DNA from: Rotaria sordida
Taxonomy: Eukaryota > Rotifera > Eurotatoria > Philodinida > Philodinidae
Direction: 5' to 3'
Assembly: GCA_905250125.1 (NCBI GenBank)
Contig: CAJNOL010000021.1
Location: 124,001-188,000 of the forward strand
Length of the DNA: 64,000 bases
Shown here: positions 24,301 to 34,391 of the stretch, in pieces
How positions within the stretch are numbered: the first letter of the stretch is position 1
Layout of the letters: every line of letters begins with the position of its first letter
Made by a program: the position numbers and the translations under genes
The notes under the pieces: generated by a model
What the model was told of the DNA's origin: nothing
Seen by the model: the letters and a program-made list of their open reading frames with translations, nothing else
Database searches by the model: none

Positions 24301-25830
24301 TGTACTCTTCTTTCTTGTTAGTCACGATGTACAATAGAAAGAGTAAAATTATTTGATATAGCACAATGAAGATCGTATTGATGAGATAATCAGTTTAGGA
24401 CATCAAGCAACAAATATGCAACATTCTCTCGAATTACTGTCAGCAGAAAATTTTTTTGTCATTGTATATCTTCTGAACTATTGTCGAAAGTACTGATTAC
24501 CCGGTACATAGTTAGAGGTAGAACTATCCAACTCTCTAAAAGTATGACTTCAATATGTACATTATTTTTCATTGAAATCTCCAAAATCTTTCAACGTTTG
24601 GTTGTGACGACGTGAAAAAGAAATTAAACGTTGATAATCAAAGTGATACTAACTGAGATTTTTCGTTGAGATGTATTTCTTAGTGTTCCTAATATCTGGT
24701 ATTAAGTCACTTTGGCATATTCATAAATTTTATGCAAATAATTATCAAATTAAGTAATGATTCATAGACAAGTGAATAATTCATTCAGTTAAACTACTTG
24801 AACTGAATTTATAACGAAAACCAAATTAGTTATTCCATTTTCAACAAATCGAATTTTTATCCATTAATTTTTGTTGTGTATTTTGCCATTGTCTGGAAAT
24901 ATTTGAATTTCAGATATTCAATTATTGAATTTAACTTTTAAGTTTTAACATATAGAATGTTATTTATAATTTTCATATCCAATTTTTAAAAAACATTATA
25001 CCTTACCTGTACTCGATTTGCGCTCATGCACATCCCATTTAAATTGTATCATATATTAACCATAATTATGACATTTGAAACCATGGAAATATAAAAATAA
25101 ATGTTAAATAGTTGGGTAGATAGATGTAGGTAAGTAATTATTTAATGGTTGGCATAAATGACATATCTGACATGCAATAGAATAATGACTTGTGATTACA
25201 AATACTAACTGAATATGAATCAAATGAGAGTTATGAAAAAAAAGATCTGAGATGATGAATATAATCAAAGCTTTTTGCTTATCAGCATTGTCTATATTAT
25301 ATTCATGTACATGAGTAATTGTCAATCATGTGTTCCTACATTTTTGACTTTCATTGGTTTAATACTTATTTTTTTTTTGTTATTCACTGAGACTCCTTTG
25401 TTTTGCTTCATTGGTACTTATGTATAAGGACTTTATTCGTAGAATAGCGTCTGTTTTCAATCTTCCTTCGGCATTATTGTGATGTAATGATTGATATGTT
25501 CTACGAATATATGTGTATAGAATATATGATATTCTTTGTCGATGAAAGGATTAATGGGACGTGATGAGTATAGAATCAGTAGTTAGTCTATCAGACAAGC
25601 GAGCAGAAAAAGAAACAAAAAATAGTTAATAAGTGAACAATGAATACATATTTTTTTATTGTTGTAATAGGCAACAAAAAAAAAAGTGAACAGTTTCTTT
25701 TATTTAAATAAGTATCATTTTTCTTATAAGAAAGTAAGTAGGAACATTATTTGATCAAACGTAAAAATACTTGTTACTAGATACATTGACATAAAAAATT
25801 TTTTTGACATCAAAGGAATTATTATATCAT
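21317..25830. other. 4.5-kb gene-free intergenic region
   Basis: AT-rich DNA. The short ORFs show no domains or splice-consistent extensions. A small palindrome CGTGTGTGTGACACACG lies at about 22090, and weak ATCTGTAGAA-type direct repeats at 21845-21930. The promoter of the downstream glycosyltransferase gene should lie near the right end. Confidence 0.4.
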
Positions 25831-26982
25831 ATGACAATATTTTTAAAAAACTTTTCTGTTTTTAGACGCATTCATACGGTTAATAAAAACATCTTAAAAT
25901 TATTTATAATTTTTTCAATTTTTATTTTTTCATCGAAAATTATATTTTATTTCATGTACTTGAAAACATTTTTACATTATTTTCTAATCTTTATACGTTC
26001 AACGCATGCGCGTTCATTTTTATGGATATTTCTTTTTATTCTTCTTATGTTTATCTTTCGATATAATATTTTAACAATATTCTATATTGTTAAAACATAT
26101 CTAACCTGGTATCGATTTTCATCTGGAGTAATCAATTTTAAAGATAATTTTGATTCAACAATGTCTAGTTATCCATTAAATCAAACATCAGCTATGCCAA
26201 ATTATACAAATGTAATACCAGCTATATTACATCATATTTTTATTGGTAATAATGATTTAAATAAACATTCAACATGGTTAGCTGCACGAGAAGCTTGTTT
26301 AAAATGGCATCCAAATTATGAATATAAATTTTGGAATGATACATTAGCTGAAAAACTTATTCGAGAAGAATATCCATGGTTTTTAAAAATATGGAAAAAT
26401 TATTGGTATCCAATACAACGTGCTGATAGTTTACGTTATATTGTTCTTTATCATTATGGAGGAATTTTTCTTGATATGGATCTTCATTGTCGTCGTTCAT
26501 TAGGACCACTTCGTCGTTTTGAATTTATTTCACCAGCTGCTTATCCTGTTGGAATATCAAATGGTTTTCTTATGGCTTCAATTCGTCATCCATTTATGAA
26601 AGTTCTTGTTGATCAATTACCATTATTTAATCGTAATTTTATTTTTCCTTATGCAACAGTTATGTTTTCAACTGGATGTATGTATATATCAGCACAATAT
26701 TTACTTTATAATGATCAATGTCATTTAAAACTATTAGATTATAAACAACATCGTTTAAGTGGTCAAATATCAACACCATTATTTCATCATTATGGTAGTA
26801 GTAGTTGGCATTCTAATGATGCATCATTTATTAAAATAGCAGATAATATTATAAAAAACTTATTTTATCATAAAGAAATAATTTTATTTGTTTTCTTTAT
26901 ATTTATTATTTTTACATTTTATTTATTTTATCGAAGAAGAACAATAGAAAAAAAACAAAAAGAAGACATTTTATTATTTTAA
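25831..26982 (+). CDS. GT32 (SUR1/CSG1-type) inositol-phosphoceramide mannosyltransferase-like protein (383 aa)
   Basis: Single exon; ATG at 25831 is the first in frame (the upstream in-frame extension has only TTG). Residues about 20-90 hold hydrophobic, membrane-spanning segments. The catalytic region at about 135-330 follows the fungal SUR1/CSG1 pattern: ILHHIFIG, the EEYPWFL block, YPIQRADSLRYIVLYHYGG, the nucleotide-sugar DxD motif as D215-M-D217, and GSSSWHSND near the end. A C-terminal membrane helix at about 348-366 and a basic tail follow, as in Sur1. The fungal enzymes transfer mannose to inositol phosphoceramide in the Golgi. Animals are not known to make that lipid, so the true acceptor here is open and foreign origin is plausible. 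The intronless structure and the PIG-L-like gene 147 bp downstream are notable. Hexosyl transfer to an inositol lipid is an inference from the family. Confidence 0.85.
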   Translation: MTIFLKNFSVFRRIHTVNKNILKLFIIFSIFIFSSKIIFYFMYLKTFLHYFLIFIRSTHARSFLWIFLFILLMFIFRYNILTIFYIVKTYLTWYRFSSGVINFKDNFDSTMSSYPLNQTSAMPNYTNVIPAILHHIFIGNNDLNKHSTWLAAREACLKWHPNYEYKFWNDTLAEKLIREEYPWFLKIWKNYWYPIQRADSLRYIVLYHYGGIFLDMDLHCRRSLGPLRRFEFISPAAYPVGISNGFLMASIRHPFMKVLVDQLPLFNRNFIFPYATVMFSTGCMYISAQYLLYNDQCHLKLLDYKQHRLSGQISTPLFHHYGSSSWHSNDASFIKIADNIIKNLFYHKEIILFVFFIFIIFTFYLFYRRRTIEKKQKEDILLF

Positions 26983-27129
26983 AAGCACTATTTTATATTG
27001 TATAACGAAAATTTAATCCATCCAGTCTTTTATTATTTTATTTTGTTGCTAAAACTTTCAATTTTAGATAAAAAAGAATAGGTAAATAAAAAATAAACGC
27101 TTCTCTTTTTGTTTTTTGTAGATTAAACA
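26983..27129 (+). promoter_or_regulatory. Short intercistronic spacer with polypyrimidine-AG acceptor
   Basis: Only 147 bp separate the two intronless genes. A T-rich tract ends in TTTTGTAG with AG at 27120-27121, 8 nt before the next ATG at 27130. AATAAA-like words lie just upstream (27090-27105). This is the layout of an intercistronic trans-splice site, but a 5' UTR cis-intron is equally possible from sequence alone. Confidence 0.5.
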
Positions 27130-28146
27130 ATGAATATATTAAGAGAATGTTTAAAAAAATTTTGGTATAACGAACAAAAATATTGTAATTATCCATTAGA
27201 TAAAACCGATGAAGTATTACTTCTCGATACTTCTGTATATAAACGTATCTATCGTTTATCAAACAATCGATCTTTTATTCGATTGTATCATTGCATATGT
27301 ATGCATAAATTACTATTTATCATGATAGTTTTTGTTTGTATACCTATTATACTTTATATGTTTTTACTTATTTTATCGAACAGTCAAGCATTTATTCCAA
27401 TACAATTTCAACAAAATCATTATCGTCTTCTTTTAGTTGTTGCTCATCCCGATGATGAATGTTTATTTTTTTCACCAACATTACATGTTTTACAAAAACA
27501 ATATCATGTTAATTTAAGTTTATTAGTTTTTTCACGTGGAAATCATATCGGTTTAGGTCATATACGTGCTATGGAATTATATGATTCATGTAAAGCATTA
27601 AATATTTCAAAAGAACGTTGTATATCATTAGATTTACCTAATATACAAGATAATCCAAACGTTTGGTGGTCTGAAAAACAATTAATTCCTATGATAAATG
27701 AATATATTAATAAATGGTCTATTGATATACTTGTTTCTTTTGATAATAAAGGTATATCAGGTCATATTAATCATCGAGCAGTAGCTTTTGCAGTTCGTAC
27801 ATTAATAAAAACAAATAATAATACAATAATTAAAATGTCATATGAATTAAAATCTGTATCTATTCTTCGTAAATATTCATCATTATTTGATTTCTATTTA
27901 ATATTTATATCATTTATTCCACGTTTTTTACGTTCATTATTATCATATGTAATTCCATTTAATTTAATATCATCACCAGATTTATCATGTATACTTCTTA
28001 TTAACACACCTAATGATTATATGATATCTCGAAATGCTTTTGCAAGTCATAAAAGTCAATATAGTTGGGATAGATATATATATTTAATTGCAAGTCGCTA
28101 TATGTTTGTAAATGAATTAATCTATATCAATAAAAAATTTTCATAA
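27130..28146 (+). CDS. PIG-L-like N-acetylglucosaminyl-phosphatidylinositol de-N-acetylase (338 aa)
   Basis: Single exon. A membrane helix lies at about 61-83, followed by a LmbE/PIG-L catalytic domain. Metal-binding and catalytic residues are visible as AHPDDE (H106, D108, D109) and GHINH (H212, H215). Other PIG-L signatures are SRGNHIGLGHIRAMEL and the C-terminal ASHKSQ...W motif. The family removes acetate from GlcNAc-PI, the second step of GPI-anchor synthesis, at the ER membrane. The roughly 60-residue N-terminal extension before the helix is longer than in typical PIG-L. This could be the cell's main PIG-L or a second copy; absence of introns and linkage to a fungal-type inositol-lipid glycosyltransferase make a specialised copy worth considering. 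It converges on the FAD oxidoreductase gene, with 106 bp between stops. Confidence 0.9.
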   Translation: MNILRECLKKFWYNEQKYCNYPLDKTDEVLLLDTSVYKRIYRLSNNRSFIRLYHCICMHKLLFIMIVFVCIPIILYMFLLILSNSQAFIPIQFQQNHYRLLLVVAHPDDECLFFSPTLHVLQKQYHVNLSLLVFSRGNHIGLGHIRAMELYDSCKALNISKERCISLDLPNIQDNPNVWWSEKQLIPMINEYINKWSIDILVSFDNKGISGHINHRAVAFAVRTLIKTNNNTIIKMSYELKSVSILRKYSSLFDFYLIFISFIPRFLRSLLSYVIPFNLISSPDLSCILLINTPNDYMISRNAFASHKSQYSWDRYIYLIASRYMFVNELIYINKKFS

Positions 28147-28252
28147 GAAATAATAATTTTTTGTTTTTCTTTATAATGAAACAAAAAAAGAAAACTTTAT
28201 AACCTAACGAAAAATTTTTCTCATTGACAAAAAAAAAATCTTTTATAATTCA

Positions 28253-29973
28253 TTAATCACAATGTCCGACTGGATAATGTAAAAGTACGCCATCTCGTAA
28301 TAATGTTTCTTGTATGCGACTAATATTAACTGTTTGTACATCAATATTACCATTTAATATTGAATAAGCAGCTGCATATCCAGCAGCACCACCTAACAAC
28401 ATAAAATGTGGTTCAACTCGAGTAGCTGCATAAGCAACATGAGATGCTGCATGACATACAGGTACAAGTAAATTTGTAACTTCATTTCTTTTTGGTAGTA
28501 ATATCGAATATGGTATTTCAAAAGCTGATCCACTTTTAGAACCATTTATATGTGCAATTGATTTAAACATTGCTCCTTCATTATTAACATAAGATTCATT
28601 GACTGTTCGTGTAACAACATGTATATCATGAACCCAACTACCTAATGCTATTGTATCATTACGACATAAACCACTTACAACATGATTTTGTGTAAAAACA
28701 TTTTCATTGATTAAACGAAGTCCTTCACGAACATACAATTGTGGTGGTATATGTTTATTTTCTGGCCATTGATCATTACATAAACCATATTTTTGTAATG
28801 AATTTCGTGTCACTTCCGGAACAAATGGAGAAGTAAGAATATACCAAATCATACCAAGTACATAGTCGGAGACAATTTCTGCAATATGAAGACGATCTTG
28901 AGTTGTACCATTAACATAATTTCGATTTAAATTAATTGCATCACTTGTAAAAGCACTTCCAAAACTATCACACATATCAAATTTATCACCAGATGGATAA
29001 CCTCGATAAATCAATACATCAACAAGTTTATCAAATGGAGGTCCTGTTGGATATTTTCCTGAAGTCATTAATGAATCTATATATCGTTGTAAAATAACAA
29101 AATTATTTGGATCATAATTTTTGGGTTTAACAAATGGTGCTTGCTTTTTTTGGTTTGGTGTTATACATAAACGATATGAATATCCCATCATATTCAAATC
29201 AGCAGAACCTACTTGACCTAATTTATCAGGTGAGATGTATGGAGCTAATGTTCCATTGTCTAATGTAGCATTAACAGGATAATTAGGTATGAAATTAGCA
29301 AATGTTGTATAAGGTTGTACACCAGCATATGATTCATTATATTGATTACGTGATTCTCTACCCCATGTATAAGAAGCACCTGAATATCGAACAAGATCAC
29401 CTTCATAACTAGCATCAATCCATACAGATGCTTTCCATGTACGTCGATCATCAAATGTAGTTACTTGAACAATACGTGTACTATTCATTTGTATGCTTTT
29501 ATCAATCAATGGTCCTGTTCCAGTGATTAATTGAATATTTGGATACATAGAAAGTAAATCAAGAAAACTTTGTCGGCTTACATTCATATCAGGTTGATAA
29601 ATAGGATTCGTTACATTTTTATAATATTTATAATTATTATTTACCCAGTCTTGTGCAACAGAACCCGCAACTACACTTAATCAAATGAAAATAAATGAAA
29701 ACATTAACAAAAAAAAAAGATCTCAATGATTAAATTACTAGTGATTTCTAAGCCAAGATCTCGTAAACCAATTCCACCAGCTGTTGACATGCCGCCTATA
29801 TACGATGTTGGTTCAATAATAACAATTGAAAAGGAAGATGATATTCGAGCTGCTGTTATTGCTGCAGCAATACCACCAGGTGTAGCACCATAAACCACAA
29901 TATCATATGCGGTACTAACGGAACAGATGACAAATACTAATATTGTAATAGAATATAAATTTGATGGCAACAT
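28253..29973 (-). CDS. Secreted FAD-dependent oxidoreductase (550 aa)
   Basis: Two exons, 29973-29739 and 29670-28253, with a 68-bp intron; frames close to give 550 residues. The ATG at 29973 starts a hydrophobic signal peptide of about 22 residues. A Rossmann FAD-binding motif follows (VVYGATPGGIAAA, residues about 25-37), then GGMSTAGGIGLRDLG, the pattern of the FAD_oxidored family, where GG(M)x(T/S)GG(L/I) precedes a conserved D-L-G. The middle has several Asn-glycosylation sites, and near the C-terminus ARG-like positions are replaced by HFMLLGGAAGYAAAYS, the usual second FAD contact. Family members are common in bacteria and fungi and mostly of unknown substrate. Signal peptide and glycosylation sites suggest secretion. 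Foreign origin is plausible but untested. An earlier start would have to use a non-ATG codon. Confidence 0.85.
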
Positions 29974-32900
29974 TATTACTATCAAGTTTGTAGTGCAAAT
30001 AAAAGAAATAACAAACACTTGTGTGAAGACATTCTTTTATCTTTCATATCTCTTCTACTAACTGTTAGTGGAGACTATCAATAGAAAAAAACAAACGTAT
30101 GAGATGCTGATAGGTTGTGTTGTTATATTGAACTAAAACATTTCTTTTCGATATCGAAATTTAAATACAATAAATTTTGAGTACGTTGATTTATTTTTTT
30201 CATATTGAGCATCATTTCTTCAATATGATGTTTGATAAACAAACAAATGCATGTAAAAAGAACCTATACATCTGTTATTTAGATTAAAGATCATGAAAAA
30301 GATAGATGAATTAACTTTTGAAATATTTTAATCATATATATCTTTTTTATGATCTGAAGTATCCGAAAGACACCAAATTAAAACATCATCTAAAGCTATG
30401 TGAAATCTAGAAATTCTGCAAAATTGATGTTGAAATATAAGAAACTAAATTGAACTCTCCATTGTTAGTTTTGTATTATACACTGTTAAATACGATTTTT
30501 TTACTAGTTTCATCTCACTTCAATTACACTTTCGTTTTTTTGAAGAAAATAAATATCATAAGTTTTTACATTCGTTGAGAACTAATTTATCTCTTTTAAC
30601 TTATCGTAATATTTTTAAGGAATGGGCAAATATGTATATATAAGATTTTCATTACGGAACAAAATAATTTAATCGTATCAAGTCAACCATAAATTATATA
30701 GTCAAATGTACCATAAATAAAACTGAGTTTAATTAAAATTATTATTAATTTTAATTCATTGTATTGATTAGTAGATATGAAGAAACCATTGCAAGAATCA
30801 ATACATTTATATAAAGCACCATAGAACAACCAAAAATAAATGTACATTTAAACTTTACTGTTGTATTTCATTTAATGAATAACTTTTAGAATGAATATTT
30901 GTTCATACTGAATATAATTATACGTAAATGAGAAAAAATAAAAGAATTATTTGATTTCAATAACGTTAGTGATGATCACGGCAACCTTAATCATCAACAT
31001 ATGAGATACAAGAGACTAGTAAAAATCAATAAAATAAAAGTATTATACTCAGCTTTATATACATACATCGGTATATTCCATAATGACAATAAGATAAAAC
31101 TTATGAACAATTATTCTATGTCTAGCATTGAGTTCCAATGAGAATCATTCAGTTTATAATGATCATAAATTGTACGTGTATCATTGATAAATGTTTTACT
31201 TATTTAATTAATTAAAAGATTAATATAATAATTTCAATAGAAATATAAATCTTTCTAAAAAGAAAACGCCCTACGGTTGACGCTACATATGTTATGATTA
31301 TAAATATGCATTTACTCTATATCTGTCAGTGCGTGGGATATGTCACTCATGCATAATCATTGTATCATGTCGATCACTTTGCACATAATAATTTTGCGTT
31401 CGTACATAGTTTTATTTTCCTCTTTTTTTTCTTTTCTCTATGATGATTATTCTGACCCATTTTCAATTGTAACTTTTACTGTTTGATATTATATCGTTGC
31501 AAAAGAATGAATGTATCGAACATGTTGACTTTTGCTTCTTTTATTAGTCATATTTTACTGCTTCATACTAAAAAGAAGTTACATTTAATGTATGTCTTTT
31601 TTATCTGTCTTTCAATCAAATATTTTTCAAGATAAAAAGTTCCTACGGCTATAAATAGGGTCAACATATCATCAAGTAATAGGTCATTTGTATTTGATCA
31701 AATACTATTAGTATTCTGTTCGAAAGTGGTGTAGCTAAAAACAAGTTGTAAGAGGAGAGGAGAAGTCTCATATCTGACCATGTCTGTAGAGGAAATGGAG
31801 GTTAGGATCATACGGGAACGACTTTTCTCGCTTCCATAATGCTTTCAAAATTCCTATTACGATTTCATTCTTCATGCTTGAAAAAGACTACCATTATCAG
31901 ACGCTAACTTCTATCAATGTCGCACTTTGTGCAACATGAAATGACCTTAAATTAAAGATAAAATTATAATTTGAGGTATATAGGAAAATTATTTCTTTCA
32001 TCAATTAGACAATTGAAGAGAGAAAAAAAAATACTAGTACATCAATAATATCGATGAAACAACGAAAAACATTCAAGAGAAGAAGATAATAATCATATTA
32101 TATTACAAGTTAATTTAAATGATAGTCCATTCGAAGTTGATAGAGAGACCTCTAGCCCTCGTCTGATTGAGTCATTCATTGATATAAATTATCTTTGGAC
32201 CAAAAATAATTAGAAAACATAAAGTTTAGACATACTAAGTAAGATTAGTAACTAAAAGCTTTTAAAACTAGATTATCTCAAGATCTATTTTCATCTTGTT
32301 TACAGAGAATATCAGTTTTTGTTTTCAAATACAAAGTTTTCTCTTTCCTTAGAAAAAAACTACATTCTGTAATTCTTTCATTATAAACATTACTTCACGT
32401 CAACATTATATAAACCGACTTAATCTGATGAGGGAACGTTTTCAGGTATATTCTTGAGACTTCAACAAAAACTATATAGTCTCATAAAGTCAAGTGTTAT
32501 AATCTGAAATTTGAACAGATTAATAGCTTATATTGCTTCGATAAAAAGGTTACAATGAAAATATTTTTTGACTACGCCCTGAGGGTACCAGGGATGAGTT
32601 TTTCGACGAAAAACGTTCTCAAAAAAAAATTGAAACACTCATAAATCAACTCAGCTTGCTGTGCTGATTCTAAATACGTTATCAGCTTTGACGCAAATCC
32701 TATTTTTTTCTAACCGCAATCCGCTGAATACTAATCAAACACATACAAAATCATGTCTCGAGAATAGTTTGCTAGGAACTTCTTAAGTGAACAGTGTTTT
32801 CGGAGTTTGTACCTTTTCAAAAGCTCTTTCAATTGGTATATAAAGATTTATATGAATCAAATGATATGAGTCTTCGACGGTCAACAAGACAACAACCAGA

Positions 32901-34391
32901 ACCGCGTCTTTAGCTAATCTTTCACTGATTACTCACGAAGTGACGAATAAAATACACCGATAAAGAATGATAATGCATAAGGAGATCAAATCAATCCATT
33001 CTTGAATTGCTAAAATGCCTACATATTTCGACGCAGAATTTTACACTAAATTGTCTGGTAGTAGTTTCAAATTGACTTGATAATATCTAGGAGCAATAAT
33101 GACTCGAAATACTACTCTTAACTTATCATCATTGAAATCATGGGGATATCTTGCTGATATCTTTGCACAGCGACATTAATTTCATTTTGAAATAGTCTCA
33201 TCGAATAAAGTACATCTCTGGTACCTCTCAGGATCTAGTCAAACAATGTTCTAACTGTAACTATTGTATTCAAGTAGTCTCAGTCGTTAATCTTTTTAGA
33301 TTTGAGATCATAGCTCTTGACTTAACAAATCTATATAGTTTTTGTTGAAATCACAGGAACATATCCGGTGATCTTTCCTCATGAGATAATATCAATTATA
33401 GTCATTAATTTTTAAAACATACTTCGAAGTATAATCTCTTTATTTAAATTTTTCTTATTCATAAATCGTTCATAATATAAACTCTTCGTTGTATGCAGGT
33501 TTTTTTTTTCATTCCACCAGATAACATTTGAGGACAAAAAAGAAAAGAAAAGAAAACGGAAAGCTAAAGAAGAAACAAACATGAAAAATAGTACATTAAA
33601 TTAAAAGAAAGAAAGAAAGAAAAAAGACCGAATATCATAAATTATAAAAGAAGATGTAAGTTTATCTCAACTTTTTCATCTTTAAGTATAAATTAATTGT
33701 ACTCAAAATAGACAAAGTATTCAATAAACTTGAAGTGAAAAGTAAAAAGAGAAAGAATGACAATCTACGCCACTCCATGATATAAACCATTGCTCCCCCC
33801 CCCCCCCCCATCTACATGACATTTACACGTATTATATACATATAACAAGATATTTTAAATACAATTTCACAAGTAGCGCAGAAAAAAAGAAGAACAAATC
33901 ACTTTCTAATTAGAAAAAAAAACTAGTTATGGTGAAAATGCACAAGACGTCACTGTTTAAGACACATTTTGGTTGATGAATATAATTATAGAATAAATTT
34001 CTAATGGAAAAAGTCATGCATGAAAATATAACATACATAACTATTATTGTTTAATAAGATTGTTGTATTTTAAGTATGAGGATTGTTGGCAGCATCCTAA
34101 AAAAGTATCAATTTTTTAGAATAAATATCTATCGACAAGAAAAATACAATGAGTAAATATAAAATAAATTCTCATGCTGCAAGCAAGAAAAGAAAGAATA
34201 TTCAAAAAATCACTGCATTTCTATGGTATTAGTTATTTGAGACGAAGACTGAAAGAGAAAAAGCAAAAAAAAAAACAAAGCTTCTTGTTACCAAATTGAT
34301 GATTGCCTACAAACGATGGTGATGTTAGATATACAATTAACCTTTGTTTTTTTATTTTTTATTTTTTGTTATTTCTCTATAAAATTAAAGA
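29974..34391. other. 4.4-kb gene-free intergenic region
   Basis: AT-rich DNA between the divergent FAD oxidoreductase promoter side and the 3' end of the HIP1-like gene. A run of C lies at 33796-33809 and purine-rich simple sequence at 33540-33625. No ORF with coding character, RNA gene or clear inverted repeat was recognised. Confidence 0.4.

Noticed and set aside
25804..25830. Extension of the glycosyltransferase upstream of ATG 25831
   Set aside because: It would need a TTG start, which is not expected in an animal gene.
29974..30018. Extension of the FAD oxidoreductase upstream of ATG 29973
   Set aside because: It begins with a GTG codon; the ATG at 29973 already gives a good signal peptide.
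33796..33809. Run of C
   Set aside because: Homopolymer only; may vary by sequencing and has no supported function.
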